Source: an uncultured Collinsella sp. (GTDB taxonomy: Bacteria; Actinomycetota; Coriobacteriia; Coriobacteriales; Coriobacteriaceae). From it: a stretch of DNA of 7,965 nucleotides. Under the pieces are notes generated by a model, which saw only the letters and a program-made list of their open reading frames with translations, was not told the DNA's origin and searched no databases. This document shows positions 1-5,551 of this stretch, piece by piece (the first letter of the stretch is position 1; each line of letters opens with the position of its first letter). Where the stretch lies: assembly GCA_902495155.1 (NCBI GenBank), contig CABUWD010000094.1, positions 1 to 7,965 of the forward strand. The letters run 5' to 3'. Made by a program: the position numbers and the translations under genes.

Positions 1-1
1 C

Positions 2-1699
2 CTGGACGCGGCCAAGTCCGTCGGTATCCAGATTCCCACCCTGTGCTACCTGCGCGATCTAAACGAGATCGGCGGCTGCCGCGTGTGCGTGGTCGAGGTC
101 GAGGGCTGCGACCAGCTGGTTGCCGCCTGCAACAACTACGTGCTCGACGGCATGGTGGTCCACACCAACAGCCCCAAGGCCCGCGAGGCCCGTCGCACCA
201 ACGTGCAGCTGCTGCTGTCCCAGCACGATTCGCAATGCACGAGCTGCGTGCGCAGCGGCAACTGCAACCTACAGACCATCGCCAACGACCTGGGCATTTT
301 CTATCTGCCGTATCAAAGGCATTTGGCGGGCGAGGGCTGGGATTTCGATTTCCCCATCATCCGCGAAAACGACAAGTGCATTAAATGCATGCGCTGCATC
401 AAGGTGTGCGAGAGCGTACAGGGCCTAGGGATTTGGGACCTGACCAACCGCGCCACGCATACCGCCGTGGGCACCCGCGGGCGCGTGCCGATCGGCAAGA
501 CCGATTGCGTCGCGTGCGGCCAGTGCATCACGCATTGCCCGACGGGCGCGCTGCGCGAGCGCGACGACACCGAGACCGTGTTTGACGCGCTCGCTAATCC
601 CGACAAGATCGTGCTGGTGCAGATCGCGCCTGCCGTTCGCAGCGCCTGGGGCGAGGAACTCGGCATTCCGCGCGAGGAGGCAACCGTCGAGCGTCTGGCT
701 TGCGCGCTGCGCCGCGTGGGCTTTGAGTACGTGTTCGATACCGATTTCTCGGCCGACCTCACCATTATGGAGGAGGGCTCCGAGCTGCTCGAGCGCTTGG
801 GCGCCGCCGCTAAGGGTGAGGGCGACAGCCGCGGCTGGCCCATGTTTACGAGCTGCTGCCCGGGCTGGGTGCGCTTTGTGAAGGCACGTTACCCCGAGTT
901 TGTCGACAGCCTGTCCACGTCAAAGTCGCCGCAGCAGATGTTCGGCGCTATCGCCAAGACCTACTACGCCAAGGTGCTGGGCGCGGAGCCCGAGCGTCTG
1001 TTCGTGGTGTCCGTTATGCCGTGCACGGCCAAGAAGGCCGAGTGTGCGCTGCCGAGCATGATGGGCGAGGGCGGCGCGCCCGACGTGGACGTTGCGCTGA
1101 CGGTGCGCGAGATGGTGCGCATGATCCGCGCGAGCCACGTGAGCGTGGACACGCTGGTCGAGGAGCCGCTCGATACGCCGTTGGGCTTTGGCACGGGCGC
1201 GGGTGTGATCTTTGGTGCCACGGGCGGCGTGATGGAGGCCGCCGTGCGCTCGGCATATTACCTGGTGACGGGCAAGAACCCGGATGCCGACTTCTTCACT
1301 GACGTGCGCGGACTCGAGGGCTGGAAGGAGGCCGTGGCCGATATCGACGGTACCAAGGTGCGCGTCGCCGTGGCGCACGGGCTGGGCAACGCCGCCCGTC
1401 TGCTCGACGCGATTCGCGACGGCCGCGTGAGCTATGATTTCGTTGAGGTCATGGCGTGCCCGGGCGGCTGCGTCGGTGGCGGCGGTCAGCCCATCCACGA
1501 CGGCTGCGAGCTGGCAGCCGAGCGTGGCCAGGTGCTCTGGGGCCTGGATGCCGCTGCGGACATTCGCTTCTCGCACGAGAATCCCGATGTTCAGGCGTGC
1601 TATAGCGAGTTCTTGGGTGCGCCGCTCTCGCCGCTGGCCGAGGAATTGCTGCATACCGACCATCACGCATGGACGATGCCTAACGAGGGGACGTGCTAG
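2..1699 (+). CDS. hydA: [FeFe] hydrogenase, CpI-like (M3) architecture, 5'-partial
   Basis: Cytoplasmic enzyme that makes or oxidises H2 with electrons from ferredoxin or a similar carrier. The frame is open from base 2; by comparison with the family about 18 N-terminal residues are missing. Numbering from the first codon seen: a [2Fe-2S] ferredoxin domain has C15, C26, C29 and C43. A His-Cys cluster site has H75, C79, C82 and C88. Two [4Fe-4S] sites have C126/129/132/136 and C169/172/175/179. The H-cluster domain has all three signatures: TSCCPGW (283-289), MPCTAKKAE (339-347) and EVMACPGGC (483-491). The C-terminus ends in the usual LLHT region, without the extra C-terminal [2Fe-2S] domain of larger HydA proteins. 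All metal ligands appear intact. The stop lies 2 bases before the lipoprotein gene, so the two are probably co-transcribed. Whether it works alone or with NuoE/NuoF-like subunits depends on upstream sequence. The gene symbol is generic. Confidence 0.96.
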   Translation: MDAAKSVGIQIPTLCYLRDLNEIGGCRVCVVEVEGCDQLVAACNNYVLDGMVVHTNSPKAREARRTNVQLLLSQHDSQCTSCVRSGNCNLQTIANDLGIFYLPYQRHLAGEGWDFDFPIIRENDKCIKCMRCIKVCESVQGLGIWDLTNRATHTAVGTRGRVPIGKTDCVACGQCITHCPTGALRERDDTETVFDALANPDKIVLVQIAPAVRSAWGEELGIPREEATVERLACALRRVGFEYVFDTDFSADLTIMEEGSELLERLGAAAKGEGDSRGWPMFTSCCPGWVRFVKARYPEFVDSLSTSKSPQQMFGAIAKTYYAKVLGAEPERLFVVSVMPCTAKKAECALPSMMGEGGAPDVDVALTVREMVRMIRASHVSVDTLVEEPLDTPLGFGTGAGVIFGATGGVMEAAVRSAYYLVTGKNPDADFFTDVRGLEGWKEAVADIDGTKVRVAVAHGLGNAARLLDAIRDGRVSYDFVEVMACPGGCVGGGGQPIHDGCELAAERGQVLWGLDAAADIRFSHENPDVQACYSEFLGAPLSPLAEELLHTDHHAWTMPNEGTC

Positions 1700-1701
1700 C
1701 G

Positions 1702-2757
1702 ATGCGCGCGTTTGATTTTGAAATGTCGCGCCGGGGGTTTGCCTCGGCGCTCGCCGCGGGCGCGTTGTCGCTTGCGCTGGCTGGCTGTGGCGGCGGGACT
1801 GCCGGTGCCGGGTCCGCCGCGGGCTCGGCTGCTGGGAAGGCCGCCGCGGCCGCCGCGGAGCCCGTCGAGGTACACGTCGCCTCGCTCAAGGGCCCGACGT
1901 CGATCGGTCTGGTGCAGTTTATGGACCAAGCAGCGAGCGGCGAGACGGATAACGAGTTCGACTTTGCGATCAGCGCCGCGGCCGACGAGATCGTGCCCAA
2001 GGTCATTCAGGGCGATATCGATATCGCCCTGGTGCCCGCCAACGTGGCGAGCGTGCTCTACAACAAGACCGAGGGCGCGGTGCAGGTCATCGACATCAAC
2101 ACGCTGGGCGTGCTGAACGTGGTGACGGGCGACGCGAGTGTGACCTCGTTTGGCGATCTGGCGGGCCATACCGTCTATATGACGGGCAAGGGCACCACGC
2201 CGGAGTACGTCATGAACTACCTGCTGGAGCGCGCGGGCCTGACCGGTCAGGTGACGCTTGAGTTTAAGAGCGAGCCCACCGAGGTGCTGTCGGCCCTGCT
2301 TGCCGACCCGTCCGCCGTGGGCGTGCTGCCGGAGCCGTTCAAGACCGCTGCCATCGCCAAGAGCGAGGGCAAGCTGTCGGCACCGGTGAGCCTGACCGAT
2401 GTGTGGGACGAACTGGCGGGTGACACGGGCTCCCGTTTGCTGACGGGCGTGACCGTGGTGCGCCGTGCCTTTGCCGAGGAGCATCCCGAGACCGTGGCGG
2501 AGTTCTTGAGCTGCCATGCGGCGAGCGTGAAGGCCGTGAACGCGGCGCCGGCGGACTGGGCGCAGGCCGTGGTCGATGCAGGCATCGTGGATAACGCCAC
2601 GATTGCCGAAAAGGCGATTCCCGGGTGCATGCTCGTGTGCCAGACGGGGAAGGATATGAAGGCGGCGCTCGGTGGGTACCTGCAGGTGCTGGCCGATGCG
2701 GACGCGAGCGCCGTGGGTGGTAAACTTCCGGCTGACGATTTCTACTACATGGAGTAG
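1702..2757 (+). CDS. Tat-type lipoprotein, ABC transporter substrate-binding protein (SsuA/TauA/NMT1-like)
   Basis: Extracytoplasmic binding protein of an ABC importer, 351 residues. The ATG at 1702 is chosen because a GAGGGG stretch lies 11 bases upstream; a GTG at 1693 overlaps the hydrogenase stop and sits too close to it. The N-terminus has a twin-arginine motif, SRRGF at residues 9-13, then a hydrophobic stretch and the lipobox LAGC with Cys29. This predicts folded export by Tat and lipid anchoring. A Gly/Ala-rich linker (about 30-52) precedes the binding domain. Segments LKGPT (62-66), VPANVASVLYNKT, TGKGTTPEY (161-169) and LPEPF match, from memory, a group of SsuA/TauA-like proteins in clostridia and coriobacteria. 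The usual labels for this family (nitrate, sulfonate, taurine) do not settle the ligand, which I cannot predict. Its place between the hydrogenase and the fused transporter (3-base gap downstream) suggests one operon. Confidence 0.9.
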   Translation: MRAFDFEMSRRGFASALAAGALSLALAGCGGGTAGAGSAAGSAAGKAAAAAAEPVEVHVASLKGPTSIGLVQFMDQAASGETDNEFDFAISAAADEIVPKVIQGDIDIALVPANVASVLYNKTEGAVQVIDINTLGVLNVVTGDASVTSFGDLAGHTVYMTGKGTTPEYVMNYLLERAGLTGQVTLEFKSEPTEVLSALLADPSAVGVLPEPFKTAAIAKSEGKLSAPVSLTDVWDELAGDTGSRLLTGVTVVRRAFAEEHPETVAEFLSCHAASVKAVNAAPADWAQAVVDAGIVDNATIAEKAIPGCMLVCQTGKDMKAALGGYLQVLADADASAVGGKLPADDFYYME

Positions 2758-2760
2758 CCC

Positions 2761-4140
2761 GTGCGTGCGTTTGCTCGACAAATGACGGAGCGTATGAAGG
2801 CGGTGGCGGCAGCAGGTGCCGTCGCCGCCTTTTGGCTTGCCGCGTGGATGCTGGTGGCGGCGCTGGTGGCGCAGCCGTTGATCTTGCCTGGGCCGGGTGC
2901 TGTTGTGGTGGCGTTGCTGCGGCTGATATGCGATGCCGGCACGTGGGCGATTCTGGCGGGCTCGGGCGCGCGGATACTAGGCGGGCTGGCGCTTGCCGCG
3001 GTGTGCGGCGGCGTGCTTGCCGGGATTTCGTCACGTTCGCGTGCGCTTGCGCACCTGGTGGCTCCAGTGCTGTCGTTTGTAAAGGCGACGCCGGTTGCCT
3101 GCGTGGTGGTCCTGCTACTCATTTGGCTGGGATCGGCGCGCGTGAGCATCGCGGCGGTCTTTTTGATGGCGCTGCCGGGCGTGTATTTTTCGCTGGCCGA
3201 GGGGCTGGCTCAGGTGAATAAAACGCTGGAGCAGATGTTTCGCCTGCATGGCGCGCGGGGCTGGCGACTGTTTTGCGCCCACACCTGGCGCGAAGTCCTG
3301 CCGTTTGTGCTTTCGTGCGCCCGCGCTGTGATCGGCATGAGCTGGAAGGCCGGCGTGGCGGCGGAGCTGATCGGCATGGCGGTGGGCACCGTGGGTGAGC
3401 GCATCTATCAGGCGAAGCTTTTGATTGAGACGGCTGATCTGCTGGCTTGGACCGTGCTGGTCGTTGCCGCCTCGTGGGCTTGTGAGCGCGTGCTGGTGTG
3501 GCTACTGCGGGTTTCGGGACCCGTGGCGTGGCGCGTGGCCGTGCGGGCGCATGGGCATGGATTGCGCGGGCGTGCGGGCGGCTCTGCTGGTGGCGGGGCT
3601 GCGGCGGAGCTTGCGCTCGCCGTGGGCGACCGGGCACCCTGGGCTCCGGCGCTGGATGGTCTGGTGCTCAACGTGCCCGCGGGCGGGCGTATCTGCGTGA
3701 TGGGCGCTTCAGGCGTGGGCAAGTCGACGCTGCTTTCGTTGACAGCGGGGGAGTGCGCGCCGTGCTCGATGGTGTTTCAGGATGCACGCTTGGTCGAGTC
3801 CGCCTCGGCGCTGGATAACGTGCTGGTGTGCGCCGATGCACGCGTGGACGCTTCGAGCGCCGCGGCATTGCTGCGCCTGCTGGCGCCGGGGGTCGATGTG
3901 CACGCTCGCGTGGCCGAGCTTTCGGGCGGGCAGCGCCGCCGTGTCGAGATTGCCCGCGCCCTGCTGTGCCCGGGCGGCGCGGTGATTCTTGACGAGCCCT
4001 TTACCGGCCTGGATGCCGCCGCGCGCGATGCGACGACCAAGGTCGTGCTCGACCTGCTCGACGGGCGCACGCTCTTGCTCGCCACGCATGACGTCTCCGA
4101 CGCTCAGGCCCTCGATATCTCGGACACCATCACGCTCTAA
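2761..4140 (+). CDS. fused ABC permease-ATPase (SsuC/TauC + SsuB/TauB type)
   Basis: Single 459-residue protein combining the membrane and ATPase parts of an importer, the natural partner of the preceding lipoprotein. It has a GTG start with GGAG 6 bases upstream. Residues 1-250 form the permease: membrane segments near 14-36, 62-89, 99-124, 128-148, 183-208 and 227-249, an ILPGPGAV segment (41-48) and an EAA-type loop near 157-181 (GARGWRLF, then LP). A Gly/Ala/Arg linker spans about 261-282. The ATPase has Walker A GASGVGKST (315-323), Q-loop Gln340, signature LSGGQ (387-391), Walker B ending in Glu412 and H-loop His443, so it should hydrolyse ATP. It is unusually short, about 177 residues against roughly 240 for SsuB/TauB. 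Only 16 residues separate Walker A from the Q-loop Gln, about half the usual number, and it ends soon after the H-loop. The frame is open throughout. Substrate unknown. Confidence 0.9.
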   Translation: MRAFARQMTERMKAVAAAGAVAAFWLAAWMLVAALVAQPLILPGPGAVVVALLRLICDAGTWAILAGSGARILGGLALAAVCGGVLAGISSRSRALAHLVAPVLSFVKATPVACVVVLLLIWLGSARVSIAAVFLMALPGVYFSLAEGLAQVNKTLEQMFRLHGARGWRLFCAHTWREVLPFVLSCARAVIGMSWKAGVAAELIGMAVGTVGERIYQAKLLIETADLLAWTVLVVAASWACERVLVWLLRVSGPVAWRVAVRAHGHGLRGRAGGSAGGGAAAELALAVGDRAPWAPALDGLVLNVPAGGRICVMGASGVGKSTLLSLTAGECAPCSMVFQDARLVESASALDNVLVCADARVDASSAAALLRLLAPGVDVHARVAELSGGQRRRVEIARALLCPGGAVILDEPFTGLDAAARDATTKVVLDLLDGRTLLLATHDVSDAQALDISDTITL

Positions 4141-4147
4141 ATACAAA

Positions 4148-4190
4148 CTCAGCAACAAAATGATTCGTTTTCCTCCGTCGCCATGGGGTC
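4148..4190. repeat. imperfect direct repeat, copy 1
   Basis: This 43-base stretch just after the transporter stop matches 4546-4587 at 36 of 43 aligned positions with one gap. The core is TGATYCGTTTTCCTCCGTC followed by SCCATGGGRTC. In copy 1 the ends of the core are TGATTC and GGGTCG, which pair only with G-U pairs. I suspect a dispersed intergenic repeat of this genus, but only the two copies here are seen. Confidence 0.75.
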
Positions 4191-4195
4191 GGGTG

Positions 4196-4204
4196 TGGTA
4201 TTCT
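4196..4204 (+). promoter_or_regulatory. candidate extended -10 promoter upstream of the antitoxin gene
   Basis: TGGTATTCT fits an extended -10 element (TGn plus TATTCT, 4 of 6 to TATAAT). No good -35 box is seen 16-18 bases upstream. Transcription would start near 4211, giving a leader of about 145 bases to the antitoxin ATG. The same TGTGGTA string follows repeat copy 2. Confidence 0.4.
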
Positions 4205-4205
4205 A

Positions 4206-4252
4206 TCTGCGGGGTAATACTTAGGGATACCAAGTAATACCAACGCCGCAGA
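4206..4252. promoter_or_regulatory. two-part palindrome, possible operator or leader hairpin
   Basis: The outer arms TCTGCGG (4206-4212) and CCGCAGA (4246-4252) are perfectly complementary. The inner arms GGTAATACTT (4213-4222) and AAGTAATACC (4232-4241) pair at 9 of 10 positions. A 9-base loop and a 4-base bulge (4242-4245) complete it. It begins 1 base after the candidate -10 and so overlaps the likely start site. That position suits autoregulation by a ribbon-helix-helix antitoxin, or a structured RNA 5' end. No U-run follows, so it is not a simple terminator. Confidence 0.55.
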
Positions 4253-4263
4253 AACAAACTCCG

Positions 4264-4320
4264 GATGCGGGCCAATCGGGTTGCCTTCACAGCCCGTCGC
4301 CCAGCCGCGTGGCCCGCATC
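4264..4320 (+). other. long stem-loop in the leader of the antitoxin gene
   Basis: GATGCGGGCC (4264-4273) and GGCCCGCATC (4311-4320) form a perfect 10-bp GC-rich stem around 37 bases. Inside, CGGGT (4277-4281) can pair with GCCCG (4292-4296) using one G-U pair. The stem ends 24 bases before the AAGGAA ribosome-binding site. There is no U-tract after it, so it is not a standard terminator. I match it to no known riboswitch class. Confidence 0.6.
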
Positions 4321-4355
4321 TATCCGCACTACCGTCGTTTCAAAAAGGAAGCGCC

Positions 4356-4556
4356 ATGGCAGAACACATGACCCCCGTAGTCGCGAAGGTCTTGCCCGAG
4401 GAAAAGGCAGCCTTCGCGGCGGCAACCCAGCTCGTGGGCACCACGCCGTCCAACGCCATCCGCATGTTTATCGCTGCGTTCAATCGCTGCGGCACCTTCC
4501 CGTTCGACATCTCGCCCAACGGGGCTTTTGGCACTGCGCCCGATTCTCATCAATAA
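4356..4556 (+). CDS. RelB/DinJ-like ribbon-helix-helix antitoxin, without adjacent toxin
   Basis: Small protein of 66 residues. The ATG at 4356 is supported by AAGGAA at 4345-4350, 5 bases upstream; an in-frame TTG at 4281 has no such site. The start, TPVVAKVLPEEKAAF, suits the beta strand and first helix of a RelB/DinJ fold. The stretch QLVGTTPSNAIRMFIAAFN is the typical turn and second helix, followed by the usual PFDIS-type end. Family members bind DNA as dimers, repress their own promoter and neutralise a RelE/YafQ-type RNase toxin. No toxin gene follows: the next 83 bases are non-coding and then comes a membrane protease. It may be an orphan antitoxin, a domesticated repressor or the remnant of a module. 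The last codons overlap the start of repeat copy 2, so its C-terminus may derive from the repeat. Confidence 0.8.
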   Translation: MAEHMTPVVAKVLPEEKAAFAAATQLVGTTPSNAIRMFIAAFNRCGTFPFDISPNGAFGTAPDSHQ

Positions 4557-4587
4557 GTGATCCGTTTTCCTCCGTCCCCATGGGATC
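4546..4587. repeat. imperfect direct repeat, copy 2
   Basis: Partner of 4148-4190, 398 bases downstream. It starts in the last three sense codons of the antitoxin gene and continues past its stop. Here the core is bounded by a perfect short inverted pair, TGATCC (4558-4563) and GGATCA (4583-4588). The two copies frame the antitoxin gene and its leader. Confidence 0.75.
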
Positions 4588-4604
4588 AGCTCTCTGCCGA
4601 GTTG

Positions 4605-4613
4605 TGGTAGAAC
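4605..4613 (+). promoter_or_regulatory. candidate extended -10 promoter of the CPBP protease gene
   Basis: TGGTAGAAC is a TGn motif plus TAGAAC (4 of 6 to TATAAT), within a TGTGGTA string also present before the antitoxin gene. Transcription would start near 4620, leaving a leader of about 20 bases. No clear -35 box is seen. Confidence 0.45.
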
Positions 4614-4627
4614 TAGGGAACGGTTTT

Positions 4628-4634
4628 GAGGAGG
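4628..4634 (+). promoter_or_regulatory. ribosome-binding site that fixes the CPBP start
   Basis: GAGGAGG lies 5 bases before the ATG at 4640. The same frame is open upstream to about 4265, through the antitoxin gene, but no upstream start has such a site. The short start is therefore chosen. Confidence 0.85.
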
Positions 4635-4639
4635 TTGGC

Positions 4640-5551
4640 ATGCTCAATGCGATGATTTGGGCGCTTGCCTGTTTTGGCGTCGTCGCTGCCGATATTGCCC
4701 TGAGCGTCGTTTTGTTCTCCGCCCTTGGCGTCGCATCGGTGTTCATGGGTTATTCGATCGACGACCTCGACATTCAATTGCTTCAGGCCGTCGCGCAGAC
4801 GGCATCGTTTTTGATGGCGCTGCTGTGGTGGCGTTATCTGTGGCCGCGTTCGTTTATGGCACGCCGGCAAAGCGAGCACCCGCTCGGCGGGGGAGCGCGT
4901 GGGGCGTGGAAACGCATCGCCTGCGTTATCGTGATTGGCCTGGCCCTGCAGGTGGTCGTTGGCTACGTGACCGACGCCGTGCTGTCGCTGCTGCCCGAGG
5001 CTGCGGCCGACTACAGCGAGCTTGTCGAGGAAACAGGCATGGGCGACACTAGCTATCTCGACGTTCTGACTACGGTACTCGGCGCCCCATTTTGTGAAGA
5101 GCTGCTGGTGCGCGGCATTATTTTTGAGTTTTCGCTCCGAGCGTTTAATCCGCAGTGCCGCCCACTTTGGAAGCGCCGGCGTCGTGCGAGCGCGCAGGAC
5201 GGCGCCATGGTGCCCTGGGCGGCCCCAAGCACGTGGGGTATCGCTGCGGCGATTGTGCTGCAGGCGGCAATCTTCGGCTTTATGCACATGAATTGGGTGC
5301 TAGGTTGCTACGCGGGTGCCGCCGGCCTCATCTTTGGTTGGGTGCTCGTGACGACTGGAAAGCTCCGCTACACGATCCTGCTGCACTTTGCCTTTAATGC
5401 CGGGTCGTATCTCATGACGTTGCTCTGGTTTGTGAACACCTCGCTCGACGTGGTGGTCACGGTCGCCATCGCCGGCGTCATCCTCGTTGAGGCAATGCGC
5501 TCGCTGCGCCACGCGTGTGGGATGGACGCAGCGAGCGCACCGCTGCCCTAG
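4640..5551 (+). CDS. CPBP (Abi/Rce1-type) intramembrane metalloprotease
   Basis: Polytopic membrane protein of 303 residues. The three family motifs are present: EELLVR with Glu153, Glu154 and Arg158; FGFMH with Phe212 and His216; and HFAFN with His249 and Asn253. These are the predicted catalytic or metal-binding residues, so the protein is probably active. Hydrophobic segments lie near residues 5-37, 47-68, about 92-115, 196-220 and 221-295, in several helices. The stretch from motif 1 to motif 2 (about 58 residues) is long for the family and contains a basic run, KRRRR, near 178-182. In bacteria the family is linked to prenyl-protein-like processing, bacteriocin self-immunity and membrane protein cleavage. 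No bacteriocin gene is nearby, so the substrate is unknown. It has its own candidate promoter and is convergent with the YgiQ gene, with overlapping stops. Confidence 0.88.
   Translation: MLNAMIWALACFGVVAADIALSVVLFSALGVASVFMGYSIDDLDIQLLQAVAQTASFLMALLWWRYLWPRSFMARRQSEHPLGGGARGAWKRIACVIVIGLALQVVVGYVTDAVLSLLPEAAADYSELVEETGMGDTSYLDVLTTVLGAPFCEELLVRGIIFEFSLRAFNPQCRPLWKRRRRASAQDGAMVPWAAPSTWGIAAAIVLQAAIFGFMHMNWVLGCYAGAAGLIFGWVLVTTGKLRYTILLHFAFNAGSYLMTLLWFVNTSLDVVVTVAIAGVILVEAMRSLRHACGMDAASAPLP

Noticed and set aside
920..1666. Minus-strand open frame opposite the hydrogenase catalytic domain
   Set aside because: Codon shadow of the H-cluster domain; Ala/Arg/His-rich with no recognisable motif.
1696..2781. 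Long minus-strand open frame (361 codons) opposite the lipoprotein gene
   Set aside because: Arg/His-rich translation typical of the shadow of a high-GC gene; the plus strand encodes a clear lipoprotein in a tight operon.
4141..4210. Terminator after the transporter gene
   Set aside because: No GC-rich hairpin followed by a T-run is visible; the only structure is the degenerate repeat copy.
3709..4425. Minus-strand open frame (238 codons) across the ATPase end and intergenic region
   Set aside because: No family features, no convincing ribosome-binding site, and it opposes the intact ATPase motifs.
4265..4639. Upstream extension of the CPBP frame giving 428 residues
   Set aside because: It would run through the antitoxin gene in another frame, adds no membrane or family sequence, and lacks a good ribosome-binding site compared with GAGGAGG before 4640.
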